The notes under the pieces were generated by a model that was not told the origin of the DNA, did no database searches, and saw only the letters and a program-made list of their open reading frames with translations. The position numbers and the translations under genes were made by a program. Shown here piece by piece: positions 36,683 to 45,122 of a stretch of DNA of 64,000 nucleotides. Source of the stretch: Confluentibacter flavum (GTDB lineage Bacteria; Bacteroidota; Bacteroidia; Flavobacteriales; Flavobacteriaceae); NCBI RefSeq assembly GCF_002843175.1, contig NZ_PJEO01000056.1, forward strand, positions 186,001 through 250,000. The letters are read 5' to 3'. The stretch's first letter is position 1, and the number at the start of each line of letters is the position of its first letter.

Positions 36683-37417
36683 TCATTTAAAATAATCCAA
36701 TAATTCAGATTTTTTAGAAGCAGAAACCATGATTTCCCTTCCATTGCTAAGCACAACGCTCCCACCTTTTCCTTTTAAATATTTAACTACCTCGTTAACG
36801 TTAATTAAATAAGATTTGTGTACACGTGCAAAATTACTACCATTTAAAGCATCTTCAAAATATTTAAGTGTTTTGCTTACCAATTTCTTTTTATTGTTAT
36901 TCAAATAAATTTCTGTGTAATTATCGTCTGCCTTACAATATAAAATATCAGCCGTATTAATAACTTCAAAACCCTCTTGTAAAGGAATCGTAATTTTCCC
37001 ATTCACTGTGTTCATTTTTGGGATTAATACCTGGTCTTGAAGGGCGTTTTCTTTGGTTTTAATTTCTGAAACATAATCAACCGCTTTAATAAGTTCATCA
37101 ATCGAAATAGGTTTCATCAAATAATAAGAAGCATGGGCGTTCAAGGCCTCGATAGCATAATGATTATAGGCGGTAACAAATACAGTTTCAAAATTAATGT
37201 CTTCAACCTTATCCAACAAATCGAATGCATTGCCATATGGCATTTCAACATCAAGAAATACCAAATCCAAATCATGATTATTTATCAAAACAAGTGCCTC
37301 ATTAATATTGGCAGCTTCACCTAAAACAGTGACACTCGGACAATATTTTTTTAGATAATTTTTTAGAATATCTCTACTGGTTTCTTCGTCTTCTACTATA
37401 ATGGCGTTTAGTTTCAT
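36683..37417 (-). CDS. LytTR family response regulator
   Basis: A 244-residue DNA-binding regulator. It has an N-terminal receiver (acidic pocket VEDEETS, phosphoacceptor D56 in LVFLDVEMP, K near MKPISIDEL) and a C-terminal LytTR domain (ADILYCKADDNYTEIYL, then FARVHKSYLINVNEV and KGGSVVLSNGREIMVS). It pairs with the upstream histidine kinase, with a 93-bp gap filled by an unusual inverted element (37431-37508). Direct repeats upstream of the kinase are candidate binding sites. Confidence 0.93.
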   Translation of the reverse strand: MKLNAIIVEDEETSRDILKNYLKKYCPSVTVLGEAANINEALVLINNHDLDLVFLDVEMPYGNAFDLLDKVEDINFETVFVTAYNHYAIEALNAHASYYLMKPISIDELIKAVDYVSEIKTKENALQDQVLIPKMNTVNGKITIPLQEGFEVINTADILYCKADDNYTEIYLNNNKKKLVSKTLKYFEDALNGSNFARVHKSYLINVNEVVKYLKGKGGSVVLSNGREIMVSASKKSELLDYFK

Positions 37418-37430
37418 CTTTTTATATTTA

Positions 37431-37508
37431 TTGTTCTTTATTGGTCAGATGTAACATCCATATCATTCTTTTATGTGCGACAATATTTTTTATAAATGAA
37501 TGTTTCAT
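37431..37508. promoter_or_regulatory. Paired 13-bp inverted element, copy A (kinase-regulator gap)
   Basis: ATGTAACATCCAT (37449-37461) and ATGAATGTTTCAT (37496-37508) are near-perfect inverted copies 34 bp apart, preceded by TTTATTGTTCT (37428-37438). The same arrangement, with the same flanking sequence, is found upstream of blaI (49889-49967). It could be a regulator-binding site or a dispersed repeat. Confidence 0.5.
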
Positions 37509-37510
37509 AA

Positions 37511-39682
37511 TCAATCCTTTTTAAGTGTTACAACAACTTTAGTTCCTGTGTCTTCTTCATCTTGATAATCTTCAATAAAGACATCTACCTTATCTTTATA
37601 CATGGCATTTAAAATAGAAACACGCTTTTTAATATTTCCCATGCCTTTTGAATTTTGCTTTTGCTGATTTTCGGTTTTTAAAGCTTTCGATTGTTCCCTT
37701 CCTATACCGTTGTCTGCAATGGTAATGGTAATTTCATCATTTTTAGTTTGTGCTATTGTAATAGATAAGTGTCCTTTACTTTTTTTATAACGCAACCCAT
37801 GCCAAACAGCATTTTCAATATAAGGTTGCAATAACATAGGCGGAATTACAAAATCTTCAATAGTAATGTTTTCGTCTATATGAATGGTATAATCAAACTT
37901 ATCCTTAAATCTAAAATGTTCTAGCTTAGTGTACAATTGTAAAAGCTCAATTTCTTTTTCCAACGGAATAAAATCTTCTTCACTGTTCTCTAAAACGGCA
38001 CGCATCAACAATGAAAAATCAGAAAGGTATTTATTAGCTGTACGCTCATCGTTAGAAGCAATAAAACTATTAACAGAATTTAATGCATTGAAAATAAAAT
38101 GGGGATTCATTTGGCTTCTTAACGTTTTTAAAGCGAGTAAATTATTTGCCAACCGTTGTTGCTTGATATATTTAAACATAAAAAAAGCGGTAAACAACAG
38201 CAATAATACGCCTCCAATGAGTGAATAAATAATAAGTTGTTGCCGTTTTGTTTGTTCGGTAGTTAGTTGGTATTTACTTTCTGAAAGTTCCCTGTCACTT
38301 TCTAAACTTACTATCCTATTTTGTTTAGCTACCAATTCTTTGCTAAAACGAGACGCCTGCGAAATTTCCTGTTCCTTTTTAATATAAACCTTATCAACCA
38401 AATCCACATACTCTTGATAAACGCTTAATGCTTTCTTATAATCGCCAGCATCTCTATACACTTCGGAAAGTCTTCTGGTGGCATCTTTTTGCACAATAAG
38501 ATCTTCTTTTTCATCTGCTTCAGCAATGCTTTTTTCTAGATAAGGAATCGCATTTTCATAATCTCTTTGCAAGGCATAAGCACTACCAATTCTATAATTT
38601 TGTTTTTGTGGTGTTAAAGCACTTTCATTATCCAATGGTTGTGCCTCATTTATGTTATCAATGTCTTTTAAGGCTTCTTTTCTTAACTGAATTTCACTGG
38701 AATAATTACTGATATTATTTTGAAAATCGGCTACTTTTACTTTCTCTTCAGCGGCTCTTACTTTATTTTCGGTATTGGCAAGTTTTAAGGATTTATTAAA
38801 ATAATCTTTGGCAGCTTCGCTATTTCCACTGGCGCTATAGGCTTCACCTATTTTGGAATTCAAATCTGTGATTTTAGCTGAGATTTTATTGTCTTCAGCA
38901 ACTTTTAATCCCTCTTTATAAAAATCAATGGAGGCTTTATAATTCTTGGTCAATAGATTAACATCCCCCAACCCTTCGTTAAGGGACACCAATTGCCATT
39001 TTGAAAGTTCATTTTTGGAAATCCCGCTATATGTTTGAATACTCTCCTGATAATTTTTGTTGAGCTGAAAAGCTTTTGCAAGTTTAAGTTTAGTCTCATT
39101 CGATTGAATATTTTGAAGACTTATTCTATAGTTGGTAACCGCCAAATCATATTGTTTCCAATACATATAAATATCACCAATCACATCATAAACATCCGCA
39201 TTTTCCTTTGCAGAACTACTCTTTGCTAGGGCATCGGTGATAAATTGCAAACTCCTTTTTGCATCTTTTTTTAAATAGGTTTCAGCTGAATCAACAAGAG
39301 ATTTGAATAATTCTTTGCTTTGTAATTTTGAAATTGATTTTGATTTAGAATCATCTATGTCGTTGGATTCTACCAAAACAGTAATACGTTCATTATCTTG
39401 GATGGTGTAATAAACTGTTTCAAAATCTTGATGTTTTATTATAAGTTCATCACCTTTTTTGGCTTCGATTTTAAACTCTCCAAAAAAATCAGTAGTTGTA
39501 TATGAGCCGCCATTAACCTCAATATTTACATTTTTAATGGGATCACGAGTAAGTTTTTCAACAACAGAACCTCGCACGGTAAATTTTTCGGCATTATTAT
39601 TAAATGGATTGTTCTGTGCCTGTAAAATAGTACTAACGCACATCAGAAAAAAAACACCTAAACATTTAACAAATAACTTCAT
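37511..39682 (-). CDS. TPR-containing LytS-like sensor histidine kinase
   Basis: A 723-residue membrane kinase. It has a signal peptide (1-23), a carboxypeptidase-regulatory-like domain (about 34-100; RGSVVEKLTRDPIKNVNIEV), tetratricopeptide repeats (about 125-440) in the periplasm, one membrane segment (near 485-505) and a His_kinase domain with H528 in LRSQMNPHFIFNALNSVNSF and an ATPase with GNIKKRVSILN. Its partner is the LytTR regulator just downstream. Start: the ATG at 39682 (MKLFVKCLG); a TTG two codons earlier is ignored. Three 21-bp-spaced repeats lie upstream. Confidence 0.92.
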   Translation of the reverse strand: MKLFVKCLGVFFLMCVSTILQAQNNPFNNNAEKFTVRGSVVEKLTRDPIKNVNIEVNGGSYTTTDFFGEFKIEAKKGDELIIKHQDFETVYYTIQDNERITVLVESNDIDDSKSKSISKLQSKELFKSLVDSAETYLKKDAKRSLQFITDALAKSSSAKENADVYDVIGDIYMYWKQYDLAVTNYRISLQNIQSNETKLKLAKAFQLNKNYQESIQTYSGISKNELSKWQLVSLNEGLGDVNLLTKNYKASIDFYKEGLKVAEDNKISAKITDLNSKIGEAYSASGNSEAAKDYFNKSLKLANTENKVRAAEEKVKVADFQNNISNYSSEIQLRKEALKDIDNINEAQPLDNESALTPQKQNYRIGSAYALQRDYENAIPYLEKSIAEADEKEDLIVQKDATRRLSEVYRDAGDYKKALSVYQEYVDLVDKVYIKKEQEISQASRFSKELVAKQNRIVSLESDRELSESKYQLTTEQTKRQQLIIYSLIGGVLLLLFTAFFMFKYIKQQRLANNLLALKTLRSQMNPHFIFNALNSVNSFIASNDERTANKYLSDFSLLMRAVLENSEEDFIPLEKEIELLQLYTKLEHFRFKDKFDYTIHIDENITIEDFVIPPMLLQPYIENAVWHGLRYKKSKGHLSITIAQTKNDEITITIADNGIGREQSKALKTENQQKQNSKGMGNIKKRVSILNAMYKDKVDVFIEDYQDEEDTGTKVVVTLKKD

Positions 39683-39775
39683 ATACAACTTAAAAGCAGA
39701 TAAACTTACGTACTTTACTTGGTATAATAAAATGCTGATTTTATAATTTATCCACTTATTTGTACTGAAAATAGG

Positions 39776-39830
39776 TGTTCACTCATTACCTAATATTGTT
39801 TACTCATCAATCCTTTTGTTTCACTCATTA
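39776..39830. promoter_or_regulatory. Three direct repeats with 21-bp period upstream of the histidine kinase
   Basis: GTTCACTCATTA (39777), GTTTACTCATCA (39798) and GTTTCACTCATTA (39818) share ACTCAT at 39781, 39802 and 39823, exactly 21 bp apart, about two helical turns. LytTR regulators are known to bind pairs of 9-bp direct repeats separated by about 12 bp, so autoregulation is a reasonable inference. The array lies between the divergent kinase and SIMPL genes. Confidence 0.55.
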
Positions 39831-39885
39831 TTCTTTTTTTAATAAAAAAGTTGCTTCTAGATTTACTTCATAATAAAATCATATT

Positions 39886-40602
39886 ATGAAAATTACTAGA
39901 ACACTTTTAATCGTATCCATTTTAATATCATCTATTTCATTTTCCCAAAATGGAGAAAAAAATTTTATAGACCAGCCCTATATTGAGGTTACTGGAGACA
40001 TAGAAACCGAAGTTATCCCTAATGAAATTTACCTAAATATCACCCTAAATGAACATGCTAAAAAAGGAAAAATAAGTGTTGAAGAACAGGAAAACCAAAT
40101 GATTGCCGTATTGAAATCACTTAACATTGATTTAGAAAAAAACTTCTCTATTCTAGATTTTGATGGTTATTACCAAAGAAAATTTTTAGCCAATAATGAA
40201 GTTACTAAAATCAAACATTATGAGCTAATTGTGAATGACGGAAAAACACTGGGAATGGCTTTTGAAGCTCTAGACCGGATTGATATTTCAAATATTTCAA
40301 TTACAAAAACGGATCATTCGGATATTGAAAACATTAAAAGAGAAACTAAGCTAAGAGCTGTGAAAGTAGCCAAAGATAAAGCCGCCAATTATGCTAAAGC
40401 TATTGACCAAGGCTTAGGAAAAGCTTTGTTCATCCAAGAACTAAACAATGATGTAGTGTCCCCTTTTTATAAAAACAATAACTTCATGCTTAATGAAGTA
40501 GTTACTGTTGGTTTTGGAACGGAACAAGAGAAAATCCAAGATTTAAACATAAAATCAATTACAGTAAAAGCTACGGTATTAACAAGATTTGCCCTAAATT
40601 AA
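39886..40602 (+). CDS. SIMPL (DUF541) domain-containing protein
   Basis: A 238-residue exported protein with a signal peptide (about 1-20, ending SISFSQ) and a single SIMPL domain. It opens with IEVTGDIETEVIPNEIYLNI and includes KLRAVKVAKDKAANYAKAID. SIMPL proteins (such as E. coli YggE) are periplasmic and are linked to stress or signalling, with no defined enzyme activity. It is divergent from the LytTR-system kinase and may share its control region. A strong terminator follows. Confidence 0.87.
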   Translation: MKITRTLLIVSILISSISFSQNGEKNFIDQPYIEVTGDIETEVIPNEIYLNITLNEHAKKGKISVEEQENQMIAVLKSLNIDLEKNFSILDFDGYYQRKFLANNEVTKIKHYELIVNDGKTLGMAFEALDRIDISNISITKTDHSDIENIKRETKLRAVKVAKDKAANYAKAIDQGLGKALFIQELNNDVVSPFYKNNNFMLNEVVTVGFGTEQEKIQDLNIKSITVKATVLTRFALN

Positions 40603-40617
40603 AATCTCACAAAAACT

Positions 40618-40645
40618 AAAAGAGCCTCAGGAATGAGGCTCTTTT
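40618..40645. terminator. Bidirectional terminator between SIMPL and PhnA genes
   Basis: A perfect 12-bp stem, AAAAGAGCCTCA (40618-40629) and TGAGGCTCTTTT (40634-40645), with a GGAA loop. A/T runs on both sides serve both convergent genes. Confidence 0.9.
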
Positions 40646-40646
40646 A

Positions 40647-41225
40647 CTATACTTTTTTAACATATTTAGTAATAATGACTATTTGCTGCCCATCTACTTT
40701 ACCTTCTATATACTCGGCGTTTTCATGATCTAAGCGAATGTTTCTAACGGCAGTACCTTGTTTGGCTACCATACTAGAACCCTTGACTTTTAAATCCTTT
40801 ACCAAAACCACAGAATCTCCAGCTTCTAAAATAACACCATTCACATCTCTATGAATAATTTTTTCGCTATCATCCAACCCTTCATTTGTTGCCTTGGCAA
40901 AAGCTAATATGTCATCATCTAAATACATCATATCCAACAAATCTTGCGGCCATCCTTCGGCTTTCAAACTGGATAAAAGTCTCCAAGCCATTACTTGAAC
41001 TGCTCTATGCTCGCTCCACATACTATCATTTAAGCAACGCCAGTGGTTGGCATCTCTTGTATCTGGATTTTCTATTTGGTCTATACACGTCTTACAAGCC
41101 AACAGACTACCATCAACACCCCCTGCCGACATTGGTGGCACTTCATAGATTTTAAGATTGTTGGTAGCTGTGCATAGTTCGCATTTTGAACCGCTTCTTT
41201 CTTGTAGTGCCTGAATTAAACTCAT
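40647..41225 (-). CDS. PhnA domain-containing protein
   Basis: A 192-residue cytoplasmic protein. The N-terminus has a zinc-ribbon/HNH-like cysteine pattern (CELC at 15-18 and CKTC), and the C-terminal half is the PhnA fold (VNGVILEAGDSVVLVKDLKV, then IEGKVDGQQIVIITKYVKK). PhnA-type proteins are named from alkylphosphonate operons but are not needed for phosphonate use, and no phn genes are nearby, so the role is unknown. Confidence 0.87.
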   Translation of the reverse strand: MSLIQALQERSGSKCELCTATNNLKIYEVPPMSAGGVDGSLLACKTCIDQIENPDTRDANHWRCLNDSMWSEHRAVQVMAWRLLSSLKAEGWPQDLLDMMYLDDDILAFAKATNEGLDDSEKIIHRDVNGVILEAGDSVVLVKDLKVKGSSMVAKQGTAVRNIRLDHENAEYIEGKVDGQQIVIITKYVKKV

Positions 41226-41300
41226 AATTAAATTTTATTTTGCAAAAATACTGTTAAAGGACTGCTTCTACAAATTTAGACTCCATAGAATCTTTAAAAT

Positions 41301-41329
41301 AAATAAGGCCCCTAATCGGGGCCTTATTT
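41301..41329 (-). terminator. Terminator after the duplicated-domain gene
   Basis: AAATAAGGCCCC (41301-41312) and GGGGCCTTATTT (41318-41329) form a perfect 12-bp stem with loop TAATC, 25 bp after the stop codon of the gene at 41354. T-rich sequence follows on the minus strand. Confidence 0.85.
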
Positions 41330-41353
41330 AAACTTCATAATTATTAATTAAAA

Positions 41354-42181
41354 TTATTTGCTAAGTCCAGCAACTAGTGAATACACATAGTCACCATGAA
41401 CCCCTGTAAAATATTTTCCAAATTTTTCACCTCTTTCTTTACGAGCTGCTTCGTCTGGCCATGCTTTTTCATAAAGATCTGGAAGCCCATCAAACATTTT
41501 TTCTAAGTCTGCCAACGAATCAAAGAAAAAAGCCTCCATCATTTCTGTTCCATCAGCACCCCAAGCATGTCTGTTCGGATAATAACCTTTTACTAATGGA
41601 TTGTCTTTAATTATTTTCTCAAAATTTTCTGTGAATAATGTTCTTAATTCATCATTTTTTCCATCTTCGGGAAATGCTAAATGTGTTTTACGAACATAGC
41701 ATACCATATCTTTAGAATTGTCTAACAGAGGTTTTGTAACCTCTGGCATTGTCGAATAAATTTCATCGGAATGTTCATTTGAGTAAAACGCTCCTTGTTT
41801 CTTAAAGAAAGTTTCTCTGGAGGTTTCGTCAGCCCATGCTTCCTTTTGCAATTCTGAATTCTTTTGAGATGCTTTTTCAATATCTGCCCATGACCCATAA
41901 GTCCTTACAGATATCAATTCAGTGTTATCTGGTGTTAAATTATGTAAATAAAACGATGAAGACATGATGTATTCGTTCTTCATGGTTACTTTGTCTAAAT
42001 ATTCCTTTTCAACGGATTTCCATGTATCCATGTCAAAATCATCATTTTCCATATTCCAATGCATGGTAGTTACAGTAATAAACTGAGGTGCTGTTTGCGC
42101 TTCTTGAGCCAAAATTTTTGTGGTACTAAACAACAAGAGTATAGCGACCATTGTTGTAAAAAATCGTTTGATAGTTTTCAT
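41354..42181 (-). CDS. Exported protein with two tandem related domains, function unknown
   Basis: A 275-residue protein with a signal peptide (about 1-25, ending ILAQ) and no lipobox, so probably periplasmic. The two halves look like copies. Each ends with a similar pattern: EAWADETSRETFFKKQGAFY with H-DEIYS in the first half, and KAWPDEAARKERGEKFGKYF with HGDYVYS in the second. Each has a Trp/Asp-rich start and about 110-120 residues, a size compatible with ferredoxin-like (dimeric alpha-beta barrel) domains, but I do not recognise a named family. It is monocistronic with its own terminator. Confidence 0.75.
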   Translation of the reverse strand: MKTIKRFFTTMVAILLLFSTTKILAQEAQTAPQFITVTTMHWNMENDDFDMDTWKSVEKEYLDKVTMKNEYIMSSSFYLHNLTPDNTELISVRTYGSWADIEKASQKNSELQKEAWADETSRETFFKKQGAFYSNEHSDEIYSTMPEVTKPLLDNSKDMVCYVRKTHLAFPEDGKNDELRTLFTENFEKIIKDNPLVKGYYPNRHAWGADGTEMMEAFFFDSLADLEKMFDGLPDLYEKAWPDEAARKERGEKFGKYFTGVHGDYVYSLVAGLSK

Positions 42182-42337
42182 AATCTGTTAAAAATTAAAG
42201 TTAGATATAATGGTTAAATTAAATACTACTTCAAGATTTAGGGCAACCTCGATTATGCTAACAATAAATTATGGGGAGAGAGTTTGTGACTTAAGTAAAT
42301 ATACAAAAAATAGTGATTTACAGCAATTTAAAAAATT

Positions 42338-42700
42338 TTATTCTAATGTATCCTTTAGCTTTTTGGGCATGCTTTTAACAACCATATTATAGGAATGGTC
42401 TATAAGCTCTAAAATGAACTGTGGAGACAAGTCTCCTTCATGGATTTTTACGGTATTCCAATGTTTTTTATTCATATGAAACCCTGGTTGGATACTTTTA
42501 TATTCTGCACGAAGTTCTTCAGCGTAATCGGGGTCGGCTTTTAAGTTAATGGATGCGTTGCCAGACTCCCAACTTTTTAACGACACCAATAAAAATATCT
42601 TCCCTAAAACTTTAAACACCAGCGTGTCCTCATCAAAAGGAAAATCTTCCGTAACACCTTTTTTGCTTAAACAATATTGATGGAGTTGTTCTATGTTCAT
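42338..42700 (-). CDS. MmcQ/YjbR family DNA-binding-fold protein
   Basis: A 120-residue small protein of the MmcQ/YjbR family. Typical stretches are the N-terminal LHQYCLSKKGVTEDFPFDED, the middle KIFLLVSL and SINLKADPDYAEELR, and HMNKKHWNTVKIHEGDLSP. The fold resembles a double-wing DNA-binding motif, but its molecular role is unknown. It lies 10 bp downstream of the GNAT gene, probably in one operon. Confidence 0.88.
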   Translation of the reverse strand: MNIEQLHQYCLSKKGVTEDFPFDEDTLVFKVLGKIFLLVSLKSWESGNASINLKADPDYAEELRAEYKSIQPGFHMNKKHWNTVKIHEGDLSPQFILELIDHSYNMVVKSMPKKLKDTLE

Positions 42701-42710
42701 TCTATGTATT

Positions 42711-43118
42711 TCATTTTAAAATACGCTCCATCACTTTTTCTGGATGTCCTAATTCGGTATAACCAAATTGCTTGTATAAGCCATGAGCATCTAAGGTTTT
42801 TAACATCCAAACTTTACATGAGTTTAGTTTAGGTTCTTCATTAATGGCTTTCATTAATTGTTTTGAATAGCCTTTACCTCTATGTTCTGGAAGAATGAAT
42901 ACATCCATTATATAAGCAAAAACCGTGTAATCAGTCAACACTCGGGCAAATCCAATTTGTTTATCTTGAAGATAAACCCCAAAACACAAACAATGTTCTG
43001 TTGTTTTTTTAACATCATCAATCGTTCTTCCTTTTGCCCAATAAGAATTAGTTAAAAACTCATGAATCACCTCTATTTGAAGTTTACTTTTATCAGTGGA
43101 AATTTCTAATTTTATCAA
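42711..43118 (-). CDS. GNAT family N-acetyltransferase
   Basis: A protein of about 135 residues with the GNAT core: KQIGFARVLTDYTVFAYIMD, the acetyl-CoA loop LPEHRGKGYSKQLM and the C-terminal KTLDAHGLYKQFGY. The WAKGRTIDDV stretch is typical of a small flavobacterial subfamily with unknown substrate. There is no ATG in the frame before the conserved region; I use TTG at 43118, giving an IKLEIS start. A TTG at 43154 would overlap the hemW stop and add hydrophobic residues that do not look conserved. Confidence 0.85.
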   Translation of the reverse strand: MIKLEISTDKSKLQIEVIHEFLTNSYWAKGRTIDDVKKTTEHCLCFGVYLQDKQIGFARVLTDYTVFAYIMDVFILPEHRGKGYSKQLMKAINEEPKLNSCKVWMLKTLDAHGLYKQFGYTELGHPEKVMERILK

Positions 43119-43150
43119 AATATGAATTATTAAATAAGATATAAATATAA

Positions 43151-44332
43151 TCAAACAATAAACAATTCTGAAGCAATGCCATCAACCAAAAATTTTCCTT
43201 TTTGGGTTGTTTTTAATATATTTTCCTCAATAACGAGTAACCCTTCATCAATAAATTTTTGTGACGATTTTTTTAAATGATTTAAATACACTTTCCCAAA
43301 ATCATATTCAATTTTATCAAAAGACACCCCCCAAATAGTCCGTAAACCTGTCATGATATATTCGTTATACTTATTTTCGGTAGAAAGTGTCTCCGTTTCC
43401 ATTGGCAAGACGCCATAAGATAACGAGTTTATATATATTGAATTATTCCTCACATTCCAACTGCGTTGTGTTCTATTAAATGAATGCGCAGAAGGCCCAA
43501 TTCCTAAATAGGGTTTTCCTTGCCAATAGCTGGTGTTATGTTTCGAAAAATAATCTGGTTTGCCAAAGTTTGAGATTTCATAGTGTATAAAACCTTGTTC
43601 TGTGGTTTTTTGTATTAAATGATTAAAATGCTGAAGTGCCAAATCCTCATCAATTGGTGGATACTTTCCTTTTTTTATAAAGTTATCCAAGGCCGTATTG
43701 GTTTCAACCGTTAATGCATAACTGGATATATGATTAATACCAAAATTGAATACGGTTTCTAAATTTTTATCCCATTTTTCCAAACTCATGTTTGGGATGC
43801 CATAAATTAAATCAACTGTAATATTATCAAAATATTGGGTTGCTAAGGATAAACACGCCTTTGCCTCTTCAGCATTGTGGGCACGATTCATGCTTTTTAA
43901 ATCGTCTTCAAAAAACGACTGTATTCCTATACTAAGTCGGTTGATTTTACTTTTAGCAAGCTCTTTTACTAATTCCTCCGATAAATCGTCCGGATTGGCC
44001 TCCAAGGTTATTTCTGGATTTTTTACAACCTTATAATTTTTATATATGGCATCAAGTATCGATTGTAATTCGTAATTTTTTAATAAACTTGGGGTACCGC
44101 CACCAAAATAAATGGTTTCTATAAATTGTCCTTGAAACTCATTTTTCCTGAGTTCTAGTTCCGTAATAAGCGCATCTACCAGTTCGTCTTTTTTCTTTAA
44201 TGAGGTAGAAAAATAAAAATCGCAATAAAAACATGCTTGTTTACAAAATGGGATATGGATATAGATAGCCCCGCCCAGCCTTCCCGAAGGAGAGGAGTTC
44301 TCACTGCTGTTTTTAAGGTTTTTACTTAACAA
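43151..44332 (-). CDS. hemW: Radical SAM heme chaperone HemW (oxygen-independent coproporphyrinogen oxidase-like)
   Basis: The radical-SAM cluster motif CKQACFYC (C30, C34, C37), FGGGTPSLL, the EANPD segment and the C-terminal HemN_C domain identify HemW, which binds heme and delivers it to hemoproteins. It is 393 residues long. Residues 1-20 (with SSPSGRLGG) are encoded by a GC-rich inverted repeat. The conserved family start (about residue 21, GAIYIHIPFC) has no ATG in front of it, so translation must begin at TTG 44332 or an unusual codon. The element may have replaced the native start. Confidence 0.9.
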   Translation of the reverse strand: MLSKNLKNSSENSSPSGRLGGAIYIHIPFCKQACFYCDFYFSTSLKKKDELVDALITELELRKNEFQGQFIETIYFGGGTPSLLKNYELQSILDAIYKNYKVVKNPEITLEANPDDLSEELVKELAKSKINRLSIGIQSFFEDDLKSMNRAHNAEEAKACLSLATQYFDNITVDLIYGIPNMSLEKWDKNLETVFNFGINHISSYALTVETNTALDNFIKKGKYPPIDEDLALQHFNHLIQKTTEQGFIHYEISNFGKPDYFSKHNTSYWQGKPYLGIGPSAHSFNRTQRSWNVRNNSIYINSLSYGVLPMETETLSTENKYNEYIMTGLRTIWGVSFDKIEYDFGKVYLNHLKKSSQKFIDEGLLVIEENILKTTQKGKFLVDGIASELFIV

Positions 44333-44452
44333 TCTATACCTAGTTAAACTATTATGATTTTATTTTTAACCATCCGCTAATTTTTGCCTTTTCGTAGATT
44401 TACAATGGTAGCCTTTGTTGTTCCCCCTTTGGGGGTTGGGGGGCTATTCTGT
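44264..44452. repeat. GC-rich inverted-repeat (MITE-like) element spanning the hemW-ruvC junction
   Basis: The left end (44264-44296: GATAGCCCCGCCCAGCC, then TTCCCGAAGGAGAGG) and the right end (44417-44451, reverse complement AATAGCCCCCCAACCCCC, then AAAGGGGGAACAAC) are inverted imperfect copies, bounding about 189 bp. The left end lies inside the hemW frame and the right end inside the ruvC frame. No transposase is present. It belongs with the elements at 17309 and 26761 by end sequence. Confidence 0.62.
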
Positions 44453-44979
44453 TTTACAAACGCATCCCAACCTGTATAGCTTTTGCCTACCTCCACTTTC
44501 CCATCGTTATAAAAATGGCAAACTGCTGCTGCCAAACCATCAGTAGCATCCAAATTTTTTGGAAGTGTTTTAAGTCCTAATAGACTTTGGAGCATTTTTG
44601 CGACTTGCTCTTTGCTGGCATTACCGTTTCCCGTAATGGCCATTTTAATCTTTTTAGGGGAATACTCTGTAATCGGGATTTGCCTTGATAAACCAGCCGC
44701 CATGGCAACACCTTGCGCTCTACCTAGTTTTAACATACTTTGTACGTTCTTTCCAAAAAAAGGTGCTTCAATGGCAATTTCATCAGGGTGATGGCTTTCA
44801 ATAAGTTCTATAGTGCGTTCAAAAATTAGCTTCAACTTTAAATAATGGTCGTCATACTTTTTCAAATCCAACTCATTAAGTTGTATAAACTGCATGGATT
44901 TTCCAGTTACTTTTATGAGTCCGAAACCCATGATACTTGTTCCTGGGTCTATACCTAATATAATTTTTTCTTTGACCAT
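44377..44979 (-). CDS. ruvC: Holliday junction endonuclease RuvC
   Basis: A 200-residue resolvase with all four acidic catalytic residues in place: D11 ([10 protein letters not shown]), E71 (AIEAPFF), D144 and D147 ([12 protein letters not shown]). It cuts four-way junctions in recombination with RuvAB. After about residue 178 the tail [23 protein letters not shown] is not RuvC-like and is encoded by the repeat element, so the native end has been replaced or lengthened by about 20 residues. All catalytic parts precede this. A good promoter lies upstream. Confidence 0.94.
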   Translation of the reverse strand: MVKEKIILGIDPGTSIMGFGLIKVTGKSMQFIQLNELDLKKYDDHYLKLKLIFERTIELIESHHPDEIAIEAPFFGKNVQSMLKLGRAQGVAMAAGLSRQIPITEYSPKKIKMAITGNGNASKEQVAKMLQSLLGLKTLPKNLDATDGLAAAVCHFYNDGKVEVGKSYTGWDAFVKQNSPPTPKGGTTKATIVNLRKGKN

Positions 44980-45064
44980 TATATATTAAAATCCATACTA
45001 TACATCATTATAGTATATTAATGATTTATTTTGCGTCTTAATTTATGATGTATTCGTTGCCATA

Positions 45065-45094
45065 CAAAACTAAACAATTCTTTATTGTGCTCAA
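45065..45094 (-). promoter_or_regulatory. Bacteroidota-type promoter for ruvC
   Basis: On the minus strand TTG (45094-45092), a 19-nt spacer and TAGTTTTG (45072-45065) fit the consensus, with a predicted leader of about 80 nt before ruvC. The same 19-nt spacing is found for susC and tig. Confidence 0.58.
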
Positions 45095-45122
45095 TTTTTA
45101 AATTCCCATATAATAAATTAAT

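Noticed and set aside
40647-41225. Phosphonate degradation function for PhnA
   Set aside because: No phn operon is nearby, and PhnA-type proteins are not required for phosphonate use despite the name.
42210-42392. 60-codon plus frame between the duplicated-domain gene and the MmcQ gene
   Set aside because: It overlaps the MmcQ/YjbR coding end and has no signal, family motif or promoter.
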